Shown: positions 1-9,218 of the stretch, piece by piece
How positions within the stretch are numbered: position 1 is the first letter of the stretch
Layout: each line of letters opens with the position of its first letter
DNA from: Gnomoniopsis sp. IMI 355080
Lineage: Eukaryota > Ascomycota > Sordariomycetes > Diaporthales > Gnomoniaceae
Reading direction: 5' to 3'
Length of the DNA stretch: 11,597 nucleotides
NCBI GenBank assembly: GCA_027946555.1
Contig: JAPEVC010000451.1
Location: forward strand, 1-11,597
Notes under the pieces: model-generated
The model's database searches: none
What the model was told of the DNA's origin: nothing
What the model saw: the letters and a program-made list of their open reading frames with translations, nothing else
Program-made: the position numbers and the translations under genes

Positions 1-1851
1 GCCCCCTTCCGCCCGCGCCCTCGCAGCATCAACCTCCCTCTGTAACGCATCCAGGTCCGCCAACATGGCTCGCACAGCATCATCGCTCGCAGCCGTATCT
101 ACACCCTCCACCACCTCCCCTTCTTCCGTCACAGGCGCCACCATCGGCCGCGCACCATCCACGCTCCGTGTCCTTGACAGCCCAGGACCGCCGCCGCCGC
201 CGCCGCCATCTGTAGACCCTTTACTCCCGCCCCTCGCTCTCGGCGGTGGCGGCGGAGGCACAGCACCATGGGCTTTGCGATTCGACGCGGCGCTGGCGCT
301 TTTACGCAGACTCGGGTTCCGCTGCGGTGGTGGGACGGGAGGGGAGACTTTCGGTGCGGATGATGAGGACGACGACGCTGCCGCCGGGCCGGCTTCGTCA
401 TCGTCGCCGCCTGGGGTGGTGGGAAAAGGGAACGATGGCGAGGTACCGCTGACCGACGTGGGACTCGACATGCTGGGGCTTTGGCGGTGTGATGCTGCGC
501 GCCTTGGGGGTGGTGGAGTCGGCGCCCCAATGTTCAGCCGGATGCTACTCGATCGACTCCTCTGACTTTCTAGACTCGACCGCGGCGGTGTGGTGGACGC
601 GTCCTCCGATACCTCGGCCTGCGACTTGCTGTCCGTCCGCCCGTGCCCTGACCTCCTAGGTGGGGGCATTGGTTTACGTAGTGTCGATGGCGGCGGACTT
701 TGCATAGGTGTAGATGATGAATGGCTTGCGTTCGGCGGCGTGGGTGGGCGTGGTGGAGGGACGACGTCCGCTTCTGGATCAATGTCCACCTCTGGTAGCT
801 TCCCCGCAGCTTCCTTATCAAAGATGCTATTCCTCACAGTGTCGTCGTCGGGCGGCGCAGGCAGTGGCTTGTTTACGTCTCTAGGTGGGGAGGTAGGCGA
901 TGGGCCTGTTGCCGCGAAGCCCACCGAGGGACGGTCTTCCAAACCTGTTGCGGTGGACTTGTTCTTCAACTCCATCTTGATTAATTTTCCGTGTCTTGTT
1001 GCTGGAGGTGGCGGTGGTTTCTTCCTCCGCGAGCTGGTTCGTTGTGATGCAGGGGTGGACTGGTTGAGGAGACTGCGCTTATCGTCTTCCGGCTCCGTCT
1101 CGTGGGATGTCCGCGGGCTCTCTTGTAGGGTATTCGTAGTGTCGAAAATCGACTGACGTGATGTCGATGCTGTCTCTGCTAAGCTCCCAGTCTCGCCGCC
1201 GGGCGATGGCGCAGGTCCCTGGCCCGTCAGCAGCAGTCTTTTGAAGGCCTCAACATCCATCCCGGGCTTCCCCGCCGGCGACGCCGGATCGCCGGAGTCC
1301 TGCCCGCCGTCCTTGGCATCTCTTTCCATATCCTCCAAAGTCTTCTGGAACGGGTTCGGCGGGGGTCCGCGGCCTGTATATGCCGGGCCATGTGCCTGCT
1401 GTTGAAGTTGTATGGGGTCTGCCCTTTCCGCGCCAACTCCAGCCAGCGCTACCTCGGGTAGTGGCGGTGCCTCATTCATAAAAGGGTCCTCATTCTCGCC
1501 ATTGATGTCCTCTTCCTCGGCGCTCGTCTCGTCATCGTCCTCCCTCGGGGGCAGCGGGTACTTTGGGTAGGTGTGCTCTGCGCCGGCAGACTCGGGACTT
1601 GACGGGGGCGGGCTCTGGACGCGGACCTTCTTGACAGGCTTGGGCTTCGCAAAGGTGACTGCGGGCGGCGGGGCGCCGGTCTTTGTGGAGCCGAGCGATG
1701 TCAGAGCACGGGCGAAGGAAGAGGAGGAAGGTGCTTGGGCGCTGGCGGGCGAGGCTGCATGGTCGGCAGTGACGGGGTCCGTGAAGGTGTTGCTCGTCTT
1801 GCGGCGGAAGGGATTGTGAGAGCCCAAGCTCGAGGGCGACTCGGAAGCCAT
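1..1851 (-). CDS. Proline/serine-rich, largely disordered fungal protein (partial, C-terminus off the left edge)
   Basis: One reading frame is open for exactly 617 codons, from ATG at 1851 to the window edge, with no stop and no intron needed. The next in-frame stop upstream is at 1945-1947 with no other ATG between, and the start has a good context (A at -3, G at +4), so this start is well supported. The protein is low-complexity: an NPFRRK motif near residue 13, a KKVRVQSPPPSSP patch around 74-86, an acidic run at 103-122, NPFQKTLEDME near 166-176, and MDVEAFKRLLLTG at 198-210. Later come SRQSIFD (231-237), several polyproline runs (about 279-283, 366-373, 395-399, 446-449, 532-537) that resemble SH3 ligands, a Gly run (549-555) and a Leu/Ala heptad-like stretch at 590-613 that could be a coiled coil. 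No signal peptide or membrane segment is visible. It recalls a conserved ascomycete family sometimes auto-labelled a GPI-anchored glycoprotein, a label the sequence does not support. A scaffold or cell-cortex role is only a guess. Confidence 0.85.
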   Translation of the reverse strand, partial: MASESPSSLGSHNPFRRKTSNTFTDPVTADHAASPASAQAPSSSSFARALTSLGSTKTGAPPPAVTFAKPKPVKKVRVQSPPPSSPESAGAEHTYPKYPLPPREDDDETSAEEEDINGENEDPFMNEAPPLPEVALAGVGAERADPIQLQQQAHGPAYTGRGPPPNPFQKTLEDMERDAKDGGQDSGDPASPAGKPGMDVEAFKRLLLTGQGPAPSPGGETGSLAETASTSRQSIFDTTNTLQESPRTSHETEPEDDKRSLLNQSTPASQRTSSRRKKPPPPPATRHGKLIKMELKNKSTATGLEDRPSVGFAATGPSPTSPPRDVNKPLPAPPDDDTVRNSIFDKEAAGKLPEVDIDPEADVVPPPRPPTPPNASHSSSTPMQSPPPSTLRKPMPPPRRSGHGRTDSKSQAEVSEDASTTPPRSSLESQRSRSSSIRLNIGAPTPPPPRRAASHRQSPSMSSPTSVSGTSPSFPFPTTPGGDDDEAGPAAASSSSSSAPKVSPPVPPPQRNPSLRKSASAASNRKAHGAVPPPPPPRARGGSKGSTDGGGGGGGPGLSRTRSVDGARPMVAPVTEEGEVVEGVDTAASDDAVRAMLADLDALQREVDAARARAEGG

Positions 1852-3662
1852 GCTGGCAGCTCTGTCTGGGGTCGTGGTGCTCGTGTTCAAGCTCGAGGAA
1901 TCTGCTACCACATAGCAACAACTTGCGGGATGACCGGTATCGGGTTAGGTATGGATTGGATGAAGATCGCAATGTTGGAGAAGCGATGCCAGTATCTAGA
2001 GAATCGACTCAGCTAGTCATCGTCAGTAAGCTTGTCGACTGCCCAGACTGGATGTGAGGAGTGGTTTTCTGAAAACTTTGGATGTGAATTGACTGCGTGA
2101 GAAATAAATAAATAGACTTTTGTGTTTGGTGAGACAGTCTGACTTGGGTGCAGTGAGTGGTGAGCAGCGAGTGTGCCTTGGGGTGAAGGTGGTGAGGAGG
2201 AAGTTGGAGTAGTCTGAGAAAGCGCTATGCGCACCGCACCGCACCGCAATGCGTTGGTCTTGTCTTGGCCTGGGTCGATGGGCAAACCTGGCCCTGCAGA
2301 CTGTCTTATGAAGAAGGTATTCTTCAGATGATGAATCGAATATTTTGGTTAGAACAGCTAGCAGCTTAATGGTTTTTGTTTTTCTAAACTGCTTGAACAA
2401 TACAAGACAGACTCGCAGTCGACAACCGGGCAGCATCAGGATCAATGATCAATGCCCGGTTGCATGCGCCGCCGAGCTTAAACTTTGTTGAAGATCAACC
2501 TTGGACAAGGACGATCAAGGTTTGGCTTTAAGGTTGCGCGAGACACGGACCATTATTAGTGTGCAACCACAGGCCAAGCAAAGAATCCATGAACAGTCGA
2601 GTTTGGCTAGAACGAATGCGACTAACTATATACAATACTCTATTAGGGGCATCGTTGAGGGAAATGGCTCTCAACTGTCCTGGTCGGCGGAATCGGAGGG
2701 TGGGGGGGCCTTTCTTCTAATAATAAACAGCTCCCTACCATGTTTGGCCCGCTTACTCTCAATCTTGACGAAGCTGTCAGCAGCCAAAAAATAATACAAG
2801 CGAGGGTAGTGAAGAGCTTCCACAAGGGAAAGCCGAAACTAGAGTGGGGTCCAAAAACGTCATGTCCAGAGCTCAGAAGCTCACACGCGTCGTGAATCGC
2901 CCTAGGCGACCTCGGGAAAGCTTTGAAACGCCAAATGCCACACTACCACAAACACATGAACATACCATACAATAATGGCCTATACATAGTAGACTCACAA
3001 ACACTGCGTTCGCCATTGCATAATCAAGCCTGGAATAACTGCACAGCTGCGCAGTACTCCTATTCCCAAAGGTACGAGGATGGTCTGGAGAAGCCGCTGG
3101 TCCCAACGGACGTCTCACAAGCCAGAGCCCCTTTTCCTCAGAGCAACAAGATCCCTTGCTCGACACGTCACGGTGTGTCCGGACATCCACTGTTCGAGGC
3201 CATCAGTCACTCACTCACTTCTTCACCACTAGCAAGGTAAAATGTAGAATCGTTTTCAAAATCAGCCATCTTACTTCCATCCTTGGTATAATTACAAGCT
3301 CGTCCGCTTCATATCCAGCCGAACCACCTTCTGGGCAGCACTGTCCGTGGTCGGAAACTACTGTTATCCAAAGATACATGCATCTGGCAAGAGTCTACAT
3401 GCCTGTGCAGTGCTTCCACTACACTCTAGCAGCCTCGGACCATTCCATGCAAATAGTACAACTTGCAGCCTCCCCTCGTGACACGCAAAACCCGGTGCGA
3501 CCACGCGCTGCCATCCCTTCAAAGCAAGATACATGAACGTTATCCAGTTGACAGAACCCGCAAATCCCTGATTTCCCCCAAACGCCATGAGACCTCCCTC
3601 CGCAACGCACGCAAAAAAGTCATGTCATTCAAAAGAAGCCGACCCCGACAGAGTCGAGTCGC
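1852..3662. other. Intergenic stretch without a defensible gene
   Basis: This 1.8 kb separates two minus-strand genes, so it should hold the promoter and 5' leader of the left gene and the 3' UTR of histone H1. Open frames here are short, overlap on both strands and lack biased third positions. An A/T-rich repeat (AAATAAATAAATA, about 2101-2113) lies about 250 bases upstream of the left gene's start and could serve as a TATA-like element on the minus strand. Three tandem GCACC units occur at 2231-2245. I see no tRNA, no mobile-element ends and no long repeat. Confidence 0.6.
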
Positions 3663-4817
3663 TTATGCCGCAGCAGCGGCCTTCTTGGGCGTAGCCTTCT
3701 TCGCAGCAGCCTTCTTTGGTGCGGCAGCCTTCTTGGCGGCAGGCTTAGCGGTGGTCTTTGCAACACGGCCCGACTTGGTCTTGGTGAGAGTCTTGGGCTT
3801 GTCGACAACAGCAGGAGCCTACATGATCATGTTAGAGGTGAGGGCGGAGAATTTTCAACAAGGGACACTCACCTCAGTCTTCTTGGCAGCAGTCTTCTTG
3901 GGGGCGGCGGCCTTCTTGGGAGCGGCAGCCTTCTTCTCAGTGGCAGCCTTCTTGGGAGCAGCAGCCTTCTTTGGTGCAGCCTTCTTCTCGGAGGCGGGCT
4001 TCTTGGGGGCGGCCTCCTTCTTGGGAGCAGCGGTCTTCTTGGCGAGCTTGGTACCACCAGATGCACCTAAGTCATGTTAGTGGACTGATAAACATTCAAG
4101 AGCAATGTCGCGTCCCAAGCACGCTGAGTAGCAGCAACATTGGGATGGCTGGACGGCACGAAGAGTGGGAAACAAGAGTCTTACCCTTGGGCTGAACGAA
4201 GACACCCTTGTCAACACCGGCCTTCAGGGCACGGTTGAAGAGGGAGTCGAACATGGTGTCGCTGGCGTTGAGCTTGTTGTTGGCCTTGACATACTTCTTC
4301 AGGCTCTGACGGCTGTTGAATTCATGTTAGCATTGTGTTCTGTCGAGTTGTATTCTGTCTCACCCCGAGTCCGAGTCGCGATAGTTTCATGCATACGATG
4401 CGGGGCACGAAACATCTAGTGCAAGTGGGCAAGGCAAAAAAATGATGCTTACCTAGATCCATTGCGGTCCTTGAGCTGTAGGAAAGCATGACGCGTCAGT
4501 ATAATGGACAATCACAGAAAGAAATCCAGCGCGTGGCGCAGTGCGAAGCGAAGCTGGGTGGCGTTGTTGCCCTGTTGCACGCGGAGGTGCGGCACTCATC
4601 GCATGACAGCTCACACCTGCATGCGGGACACGCGATGCGCCGGAAGACAAGGAGATGGATAGCATACGTGAACAATGGCATCGCTGATCATGTCCTGTAG
4701 TCTGTTAGTCCCTGATGCGATTCCAGAAAGGCCGGAGTAGACGCGACAAACCTGGTAGGATGGATGAGAAGGGGCGGCCTTGGCCTTGGTGGTAGTTTCG
4801 GTCTTCTTGGGAGGCAT
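3663..4817 (-). CDS. H1: Linker histone H1, six exons
   Basis: H1 binds linker DNA at the nucleosome entry/exit site in the nucleus and compacts chromatin. Exons are 4817-4752, 4694-4668, 4475-4453, 4312-4185, 4066-3873 and 3818-3663, giving 197 residues and a TAA stop. All five introns (57, 192, 140, 118 and 54 bases) run GT..AG; introns 1, 3, 4 and 5 have ACTAAC/GCTAAC/CTAAC branch sites near the acceptor and intron 2 has CTGAC. The protein has a short basic N-tail and a winged-helix domain at about residues 17-90, starting SHPSYQDMI and including LKDRNGSSRQSLKKYV, a MFDSLFNRALKAGV helix and the VFVQPKG wing before TKLAKK. The rest (91-197) is a Lys/Ala/Pro tail built of repeated AAPKK and AAKK units. 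Length and layout match single-domain H1 of filamentous ascomycetes. Exons 2 and 3 are unusually small (27 and 23 bases). The start ATG has A at -3. Identification is very secure; each splice site is inferred from sequence and restores the known domain. Confidence 0.95.
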
Positions 4818-4970
4818 GATGAATTTGGAGTAGTTCGAAGGTTGGTGGATTTGGTAAGTTGTCTGGTAAATTGGAAGATCGAGTTGGCGATTAGTTGCGT
4901 CGATTCAATCGATGTTTTCTACCGATGGACTGTTGTTATAAGTAAAAATTGGTTGGTTGCGTTGGTAAAT

Positions 4971-5019
4971 AGAAGAAGAGAGAGATCGGAGGGGAGGGAA
5001 GGAGGGTCGGGAAGGCGGG
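4971..5019 (-). promoter_or_regulatory. Pyrimidine-rich core-promoter tract of histone H1
   Basis: Almost all bases are purines on the plus strand, so the minus (coding) strand is a C/T tract. It lies just downstream of the TATA box and upstream of the H1 start. C/T-rich tracts next to the transcription start are common in highly expressed filamentous-fungal genes, and the placement fits that. Confidence 0.5.
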
Positions 5020-5042
5020 CGCGGTCGAGACATGTGGCCGTG

Positions 5043-5050
5043 TTTATATA
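5043..5050 (-). promoter_or_regulatory. TATA box of histone H1
   Basis: The minus strand reads TATATAAA here, 226 bases upstream of the H1 start codon. A TATA box is expected for a strongly transcribed histone gene. It implies transcription starting around 4980-5015 and a leader of roughly 165-200 bases. No start site has been mapped, so this is by match and position only. Confidence 0.6.
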
Positions 5051-7296
5051 CGAAAAGTGGGGGGAGCGCGAGGGAACACAATCAGTAAAAGCGCTCCTGC
5101 GGCCATGCCATGCCCCAAGCGCAACACCCTCTCTTCATACCTTATTATGGTCCAGCACTGCCCAACCTTATTAGCAATAGCCCACCCCCCCTCCTTTGTA
5201 TTTTCTTCCTCTCCCCTTTCCATCTTTCTTTATTACTTCCATATACGATCCCTCCTGTCCTGACTCTCGCAATGTTTCGCCTTGCATCTTAATGCTCGAT
5301 TTGGTCTCCTCCACTTCTGGCCGGCATAGCCGTGAACTCTCTTTTTGACAAGTCCAAACTATCAGGAATATTTATTGTTCCGATGCTGATCAGAACAGAA
5401 TATGGTTCTTGAATAGTTCTGCGCAATTCGCATTGCGGCTTGACGACTATCTAATTGTTCTATCGTGAGGATAGGGTCCACCCTGCCTACCCTGTGCCAT
5501 CCATCTATTTTCGCGACCCGGAATGATGTGCAGGACATCTCATCTATATCGAAAGGATATATGTAATAAGAAAGATTGTGAAATGTAATATAATCTTCAC
5601 GTCTTACCAAGCACTGAATGAAATCACAGAGACGGTGAAGAGGGGGGGGAAGATCACTCACGTTTCACCAGGCCTTTGTTGTCCGTCTCCCGGGCTTCGA
5701 GAGTTTCCCTCAGCGCACACGACACACTTTGAACGGGATATGCAACACCTTAGCTAATACCCGTGAATGAAATCAGCATGAGGCCCAAGCTCCTCGCAGC
5801 TCCCCCGGTGCCAAAACGGCCACCTTACCCGTTTGGGAGGCTAATCGAGGGTCAGCCGCCGTGCATTTAGCAAAAACGCCTGAGCTAAAAACAGGCCGCT
5901 CCCCTGACCCCTGTCCCGCGCTAATTTGTGATTGGCTGCAGCACAACCTCACCTCGTCTGTCTTGTCACTCCAACTTTCTGAGGAGGATGGATGATTGAG
6001 TGAGGGTGCGAGATGCCTCCTCTCACAATCCCATCTCGCGGCCCCCCCCCCCAACTTGGCCACTCTTTCCTGTCCCGACCTTCTCCCTCTTTTTCTCTCT
6101 TTTCCTCCTGTTCGAGTCCTGCCACACCTTTTGGCTTATTGGCTCTTGGCTTCCAAGTTTCAATCCAACTCGACATTGTCAACGCAATGCGGCCATCCCT
6201 CGCCTCGGAAGCGGGTATTGCGGCCGACCGATACGTGTGAACGGCCGAGTTTGGGGCGTGATGGCGGCACTTTGGCAACTTGATCAAACTTGACCTTGTG
6301 CAGTCGCATCCCATATGGCGAGCGCACAACCCTTGTATTCTAGCAATTGAATGTCATTATCTGATTCCTCAAAACAGTCGCTAGCCAATGCACGAAATTT
6401 CAATAGTCTGATCGGCTGAATCATGCCTGATATCAGACAGGTTTGCCAAGGTTCCTTTCTCGTCGCTGTCACCTGATGCAGCCCGTTCTGCATCGTGAAG
6501 CTATCCGCATTTTCATGACCGATTTTCTTTTTTACTCGCCCACGCCACCACAATTTAATTTATTTCCCATTTTCGTGTCGGGGACTCATCTACCGATCAA
6601 TTTGATGGCCATGCCAAATTTTTGGCCTTGTTTTTCAATGGGTGCGGCGTGGTGCGTGCATCTTTGCATGCGACCGATTTGACATCGTGAAGACGCGACA
6701 CGATGCATCGCGTCCGTCAATCTTTCAAAGCTCTTCCCCCAACCTCAACGCACTCGAATTCTCTTGATTAAATGGTCGAGGCTCCAGTGAGTCCATGACT
6801 ATACATTGCACACTTTTTCTGTTTCTTCAATTCTCACGTTCGTGTCCAAATGCTCCGTTTTTCTCATGTCGCTTGCCGAACATGCGACGCGTTGCACAAT
6901 TCACCACAACATGGCATCATTCATCAACAACGCATCCGCCCACGCCACGATTATCACATCTAGCGATTGGAAAATCAAGCAGTTGACTGAGCTCACACAC
7001 CTGTGTGATTTTTTCAGGATAGCTAAAGCTTCAAAAGTGCACAGCACACTTATCTGTTCGTCGCGAAGCAGGGCGAAATGGTGGTCTGTGTCCGGGCCCG
7101 GACGGTAGGGCTGACAAGTCCGTGGTGGCGAAGCAACACCCCTTCCACACAACAGTCATTGTAACCAAGGAAGACATTGTGTCTCAGTATTGACAGATAA
7201 TGTAACATTTTCACCTATCCAGATCGAACACGCGTGCACCGTAGCCTGCAGAAACAGGCTCGATTGGGCACACATGGCCTACGGAGCCTAATCACC
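5051..7296. other. Long intergenic stretch with pyrimidine tracts, no confident gene
   Basis: About 2.2 kb with no frame I can defend. Pyrimidine tracts on the plus strand at about 5186-5242 and 6057-6118 look like fungal core promoters, but no convincing coding sequence follows either. After the second tract an ATG at 6187 gives only 17 codons. A frame starting at 6772 has five codons before a GTGAGT donor-like sequence at 6787, and a textbook acceptor (polypyrimidine then CAG) ends at 7017, but joining them gives a stop within three codons. On the minus strand, 5360-5880 holds several GT donor-like sites. A run of 11 C sits at 6042-6052. Non-coding transcripts are possible; the sequence cannot show them. 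Confidence 0.45.
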
Positions 7297-7803
7297 TCAC
7301 GACCAGGCACCGGATCCAGAGAGTGGAGGGTGGTCGGAGTCTTCTGGGTCATCTTCTAAGTCATTCAATGCTTCTGCTGTTTCAATCATCTTGGTCTTTG
7401 TCCTGAGAATAGCCAGAGCTTGCGTCGTCGAGAAGTTGTCCGGGGGGTAAAGGGGCCACCTGGGATCGCCGCAGTGGTCTCCGAACAGCGAGCACGGCAA
7501 CGTCCAACATTCGGAAGCAACAATGCAAGCAGTCCTGTGCGCGTCTCGATGAGGAGGACTTATAAGTTCTGAAATACGGTCCTCGTAAACTCACCATGGA
7601 TTGATTTGGCCCGCGAAAGACGTGGTGTTGTATCCGCTGTCTTTCGAGCTAATAGGGTCGAACACAACGACTCCAGCATCGATGTCCATACCATAGAGCC
7701 ATAGGTAGTCTCGCCGGCTCCCTTTCATCATGTACACGGCGAATGAGTGCGTGGCTATCGTTACTTCGAGCAAGGAGGTCAACTTGGCACACCTACTGGA
7801 CAT
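7297..7803 (-). CDS. Uncharacterised two-exon protein, 148 residues
   Basis: I do not recognise this gene. Exon 1 is 7803-7595 and exon 2 is 7534-7297, joined across a 60-base intron with a perfect GTGAGT donor and a CACAG acceptor. Reading through the donor gives an immediate TGA, and splicing joins two open frames of similar codon use (mostly G/C third positions) through a Trp codon at residue 70. Visible parts: RRDYLWLYGMDIDAGVVVFDP (residues 30-50, hydrophobic and strand-like), a middle with Cys at 73, 79, 84 and 91, a Pro-rich WPLYPPDNF at 96-104, a possible helix around 105-132, and an acidic tail (LEDDPEDSD) ending SGSGAWS. No signal peptide or membrane span is seen. The start is uncertain: the ATG at 7803 is preceded by a CTGAC branch-like site, so this ATG could lie at an acceptor and upstream exons may exist. 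A partly overlapping plus-strand frame (7730-8158) competes for the same DNA. Confidence 0.5.
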
Positions 7804-8127
7804 CAGTCAGCACAGCCCCGAGTCCCCGCCCACTCCGCCTCCCGACCGCATTGCCACCGTACAAGACTTCTTGTGGACGTTCCTGCACCACCTCTCAGCG
7901 GATGAGGGTACCAATCAATGTAACTGTATCGCATGTTATTTATTATACTTCACATGTGCCAATTCTCTCGCGCGTTCATTATGCGCCAGGCCGCGACATC
8001 TCTGGTCGAGGCCATTCGAGCTCCCCATGCCACAAACTTTCACTCGTTATGCTTCCGAGGAAGCCATGGTCCAACGGTCGTTGTCCACAGACTATGCCGA
8101 TCGCGCAAAGCCTACTCGGGTATTTAA

Positions 8128-8155
8128 CCCCCTTCCCCCCCTTCCCCCCCTTCCC
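8128..8155 (-). repeat. G-quadruplex-forming tract
   Basis: The plus strand has C-runs of 5, 7, 7 and 3 separated each time by TT. The minus strand therefore has G3-AA-G7-AA-G7-AA-G5, which satisfies the usual four-run G-quadruplex rule with two-base loops. It sits about 325-350 bases upstream of the start of the 7297-7803 gene, on that gene's sense strand. A TATA-like TTAAATA is adjacent at 8120-8126 on the minus strand. The regulatory role is inference. Confidence 0.6.
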
Positions 8156-8158
8156 TGA

Positions 8159-9218
8159 GTCAGTGTGGGCGAGCTCGTGCTTTCTCCATTCTCCATCTGG
8201 CTCGTTTTTAGTCGAATCTGCGGCGTGAGACATTCGTGGCATAATGGGATTTTGGACTACGGCGTGGCACAATGTGGGGTAATTGCGTCGCTGCGCCTAG
8301 ACAGCAGCACATCGGCGACAACGAATTGGAAAGGAGGTTGTATCGTCAGGGAAGTCGGTGGACCGACGAAATGCTTGACAAGGATTCAATGGTAGTTAGT
8401 TGCGCTTCGAGCATTATGTGTAATCCGGACTTTGCGAGTGATGCCAATTCACTTGAAAAGCCGTAGAGGCGGCGTAAATCCCATTCTCGTTGATGCGCTT
8501 TCGCCGGTCTTGGCATAGGAGCATCGCCCGAACCTTGACACCCAAATGATTGTGCTTGCATGCACTGCACAGTACCTAGTTCAGCATCATCGCCCGATTT
8601 CAGCCTCTTGAAATTCCAGGAGAGCCAGCTAAGCGGATCAACCCCTGCTGGTTTTGATCTCAGTCATGAATAACCGCCGCGGTGGGCGGCGCAGGAAATC
8701 CGTCACTGTTCCATCACGCTCATAGGCTAGCCTGCTTAGTATCCTCACTACACGCTCAGTGTCCGTGCAAGACACCGTTTTCAGCACCAGCCAGGATGGT
8801 GTCAGTAAAATGATCTGATGTATCTTGGTATGAAAAAGAACCGTGGGTTCTCATTCGGTCGTTGACACATTCAGCAAAAACTGCTATAGTAGACTGATCA
8901 TTGTGCCAGGAAGTGACACTCATATGCCCAGGTGGTTTCTGTCTTCAAATGTTTTTCAATGGGTAGAGAGAGAGCGGCAATGTTTCCAACACAGAGCAAA
9001 AAAGGGGGCATGGTGTAGGACGTAATGGAGATGTTTGCAGCTGACGAACCAGAACTAAGGTTTATGTGGTGTGCATGCTGTGGCCTTCCCCTCTATGCAT
9101 TACTTACTAGTGCTGCAAAAGCGCGTTCTGACATGGAAGCATTCCCTATGAACGATCCCTCGATGGGGAACCACCCACACCCCCCCCCCCAGCCCAAGAT
9201 ATATCCTACAGAATCACC
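8159..9218. other. Stretch with no confident gene
   Basis: About 1 kb. Short open frames exist on both strands at about 8272-8466 (plus) and 8346-8570 (minus); each has some protein-like composition but no splice context, homology I recognise or extension. An 11-C run lies at 9180-9190, a position where assembly errors are likely. I see no RNA gene, promoter or repeat worth naming. Confidence 0.4.

Noticed and set aside
1532..1972. A 146-codon minus-strand frame
   Set aside because: Out-of-frame shadow of the 617-codon frame, which explains the same DNA better.
2023..2445. A 140-codon minus-strand frame between the first two genes
   Set aside because: No codon bias, no recognisable motif, overlapped by another open frame, and located where a promoter is expected.
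3463..4080. Long plus-strand frame rich in Ala, Phe and Leu repeats, looking like a hydrophobic repeat protein
   Set aside because: It is the antisense of the Lys/Ala tail of histone H1 and crosses an H1 intron; AAG codons read backwards give Leu/Phe.
6042..6052. Run of 11 C, repeated in kind at 9180-9190
   Set aside because: Simple homopolymers; more useful as warnings of possible sequencing error than as biology.
6109..6117. GTTCGAGTC, a match to the tRNA B-box
   Set aside because: The flanking bases cannot form a T-stem and no A-box or acceptor stem is present.
5949..6329. A 126-codon minus-strand frame
   Set aside because: Composition follows the G/A-rich complement of a pyrimidine tract, and overlapping plus-strand frames are equally long.
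6772..7017. Start codon, five codons, perfect GTGAGT donor and a strong acceptor at 7017
   Set aside because: The spliced frame hits a stop after two more codons and no downstream frame is protein-like.
6629..8964. The same 15-base sequence (TGTTTTTCAATGGGT) at 6629-6643 and 8950-8964
   Set aside because: The match does not extend and low-complexity T-runs make one such pair unsurprising in a window of this size.
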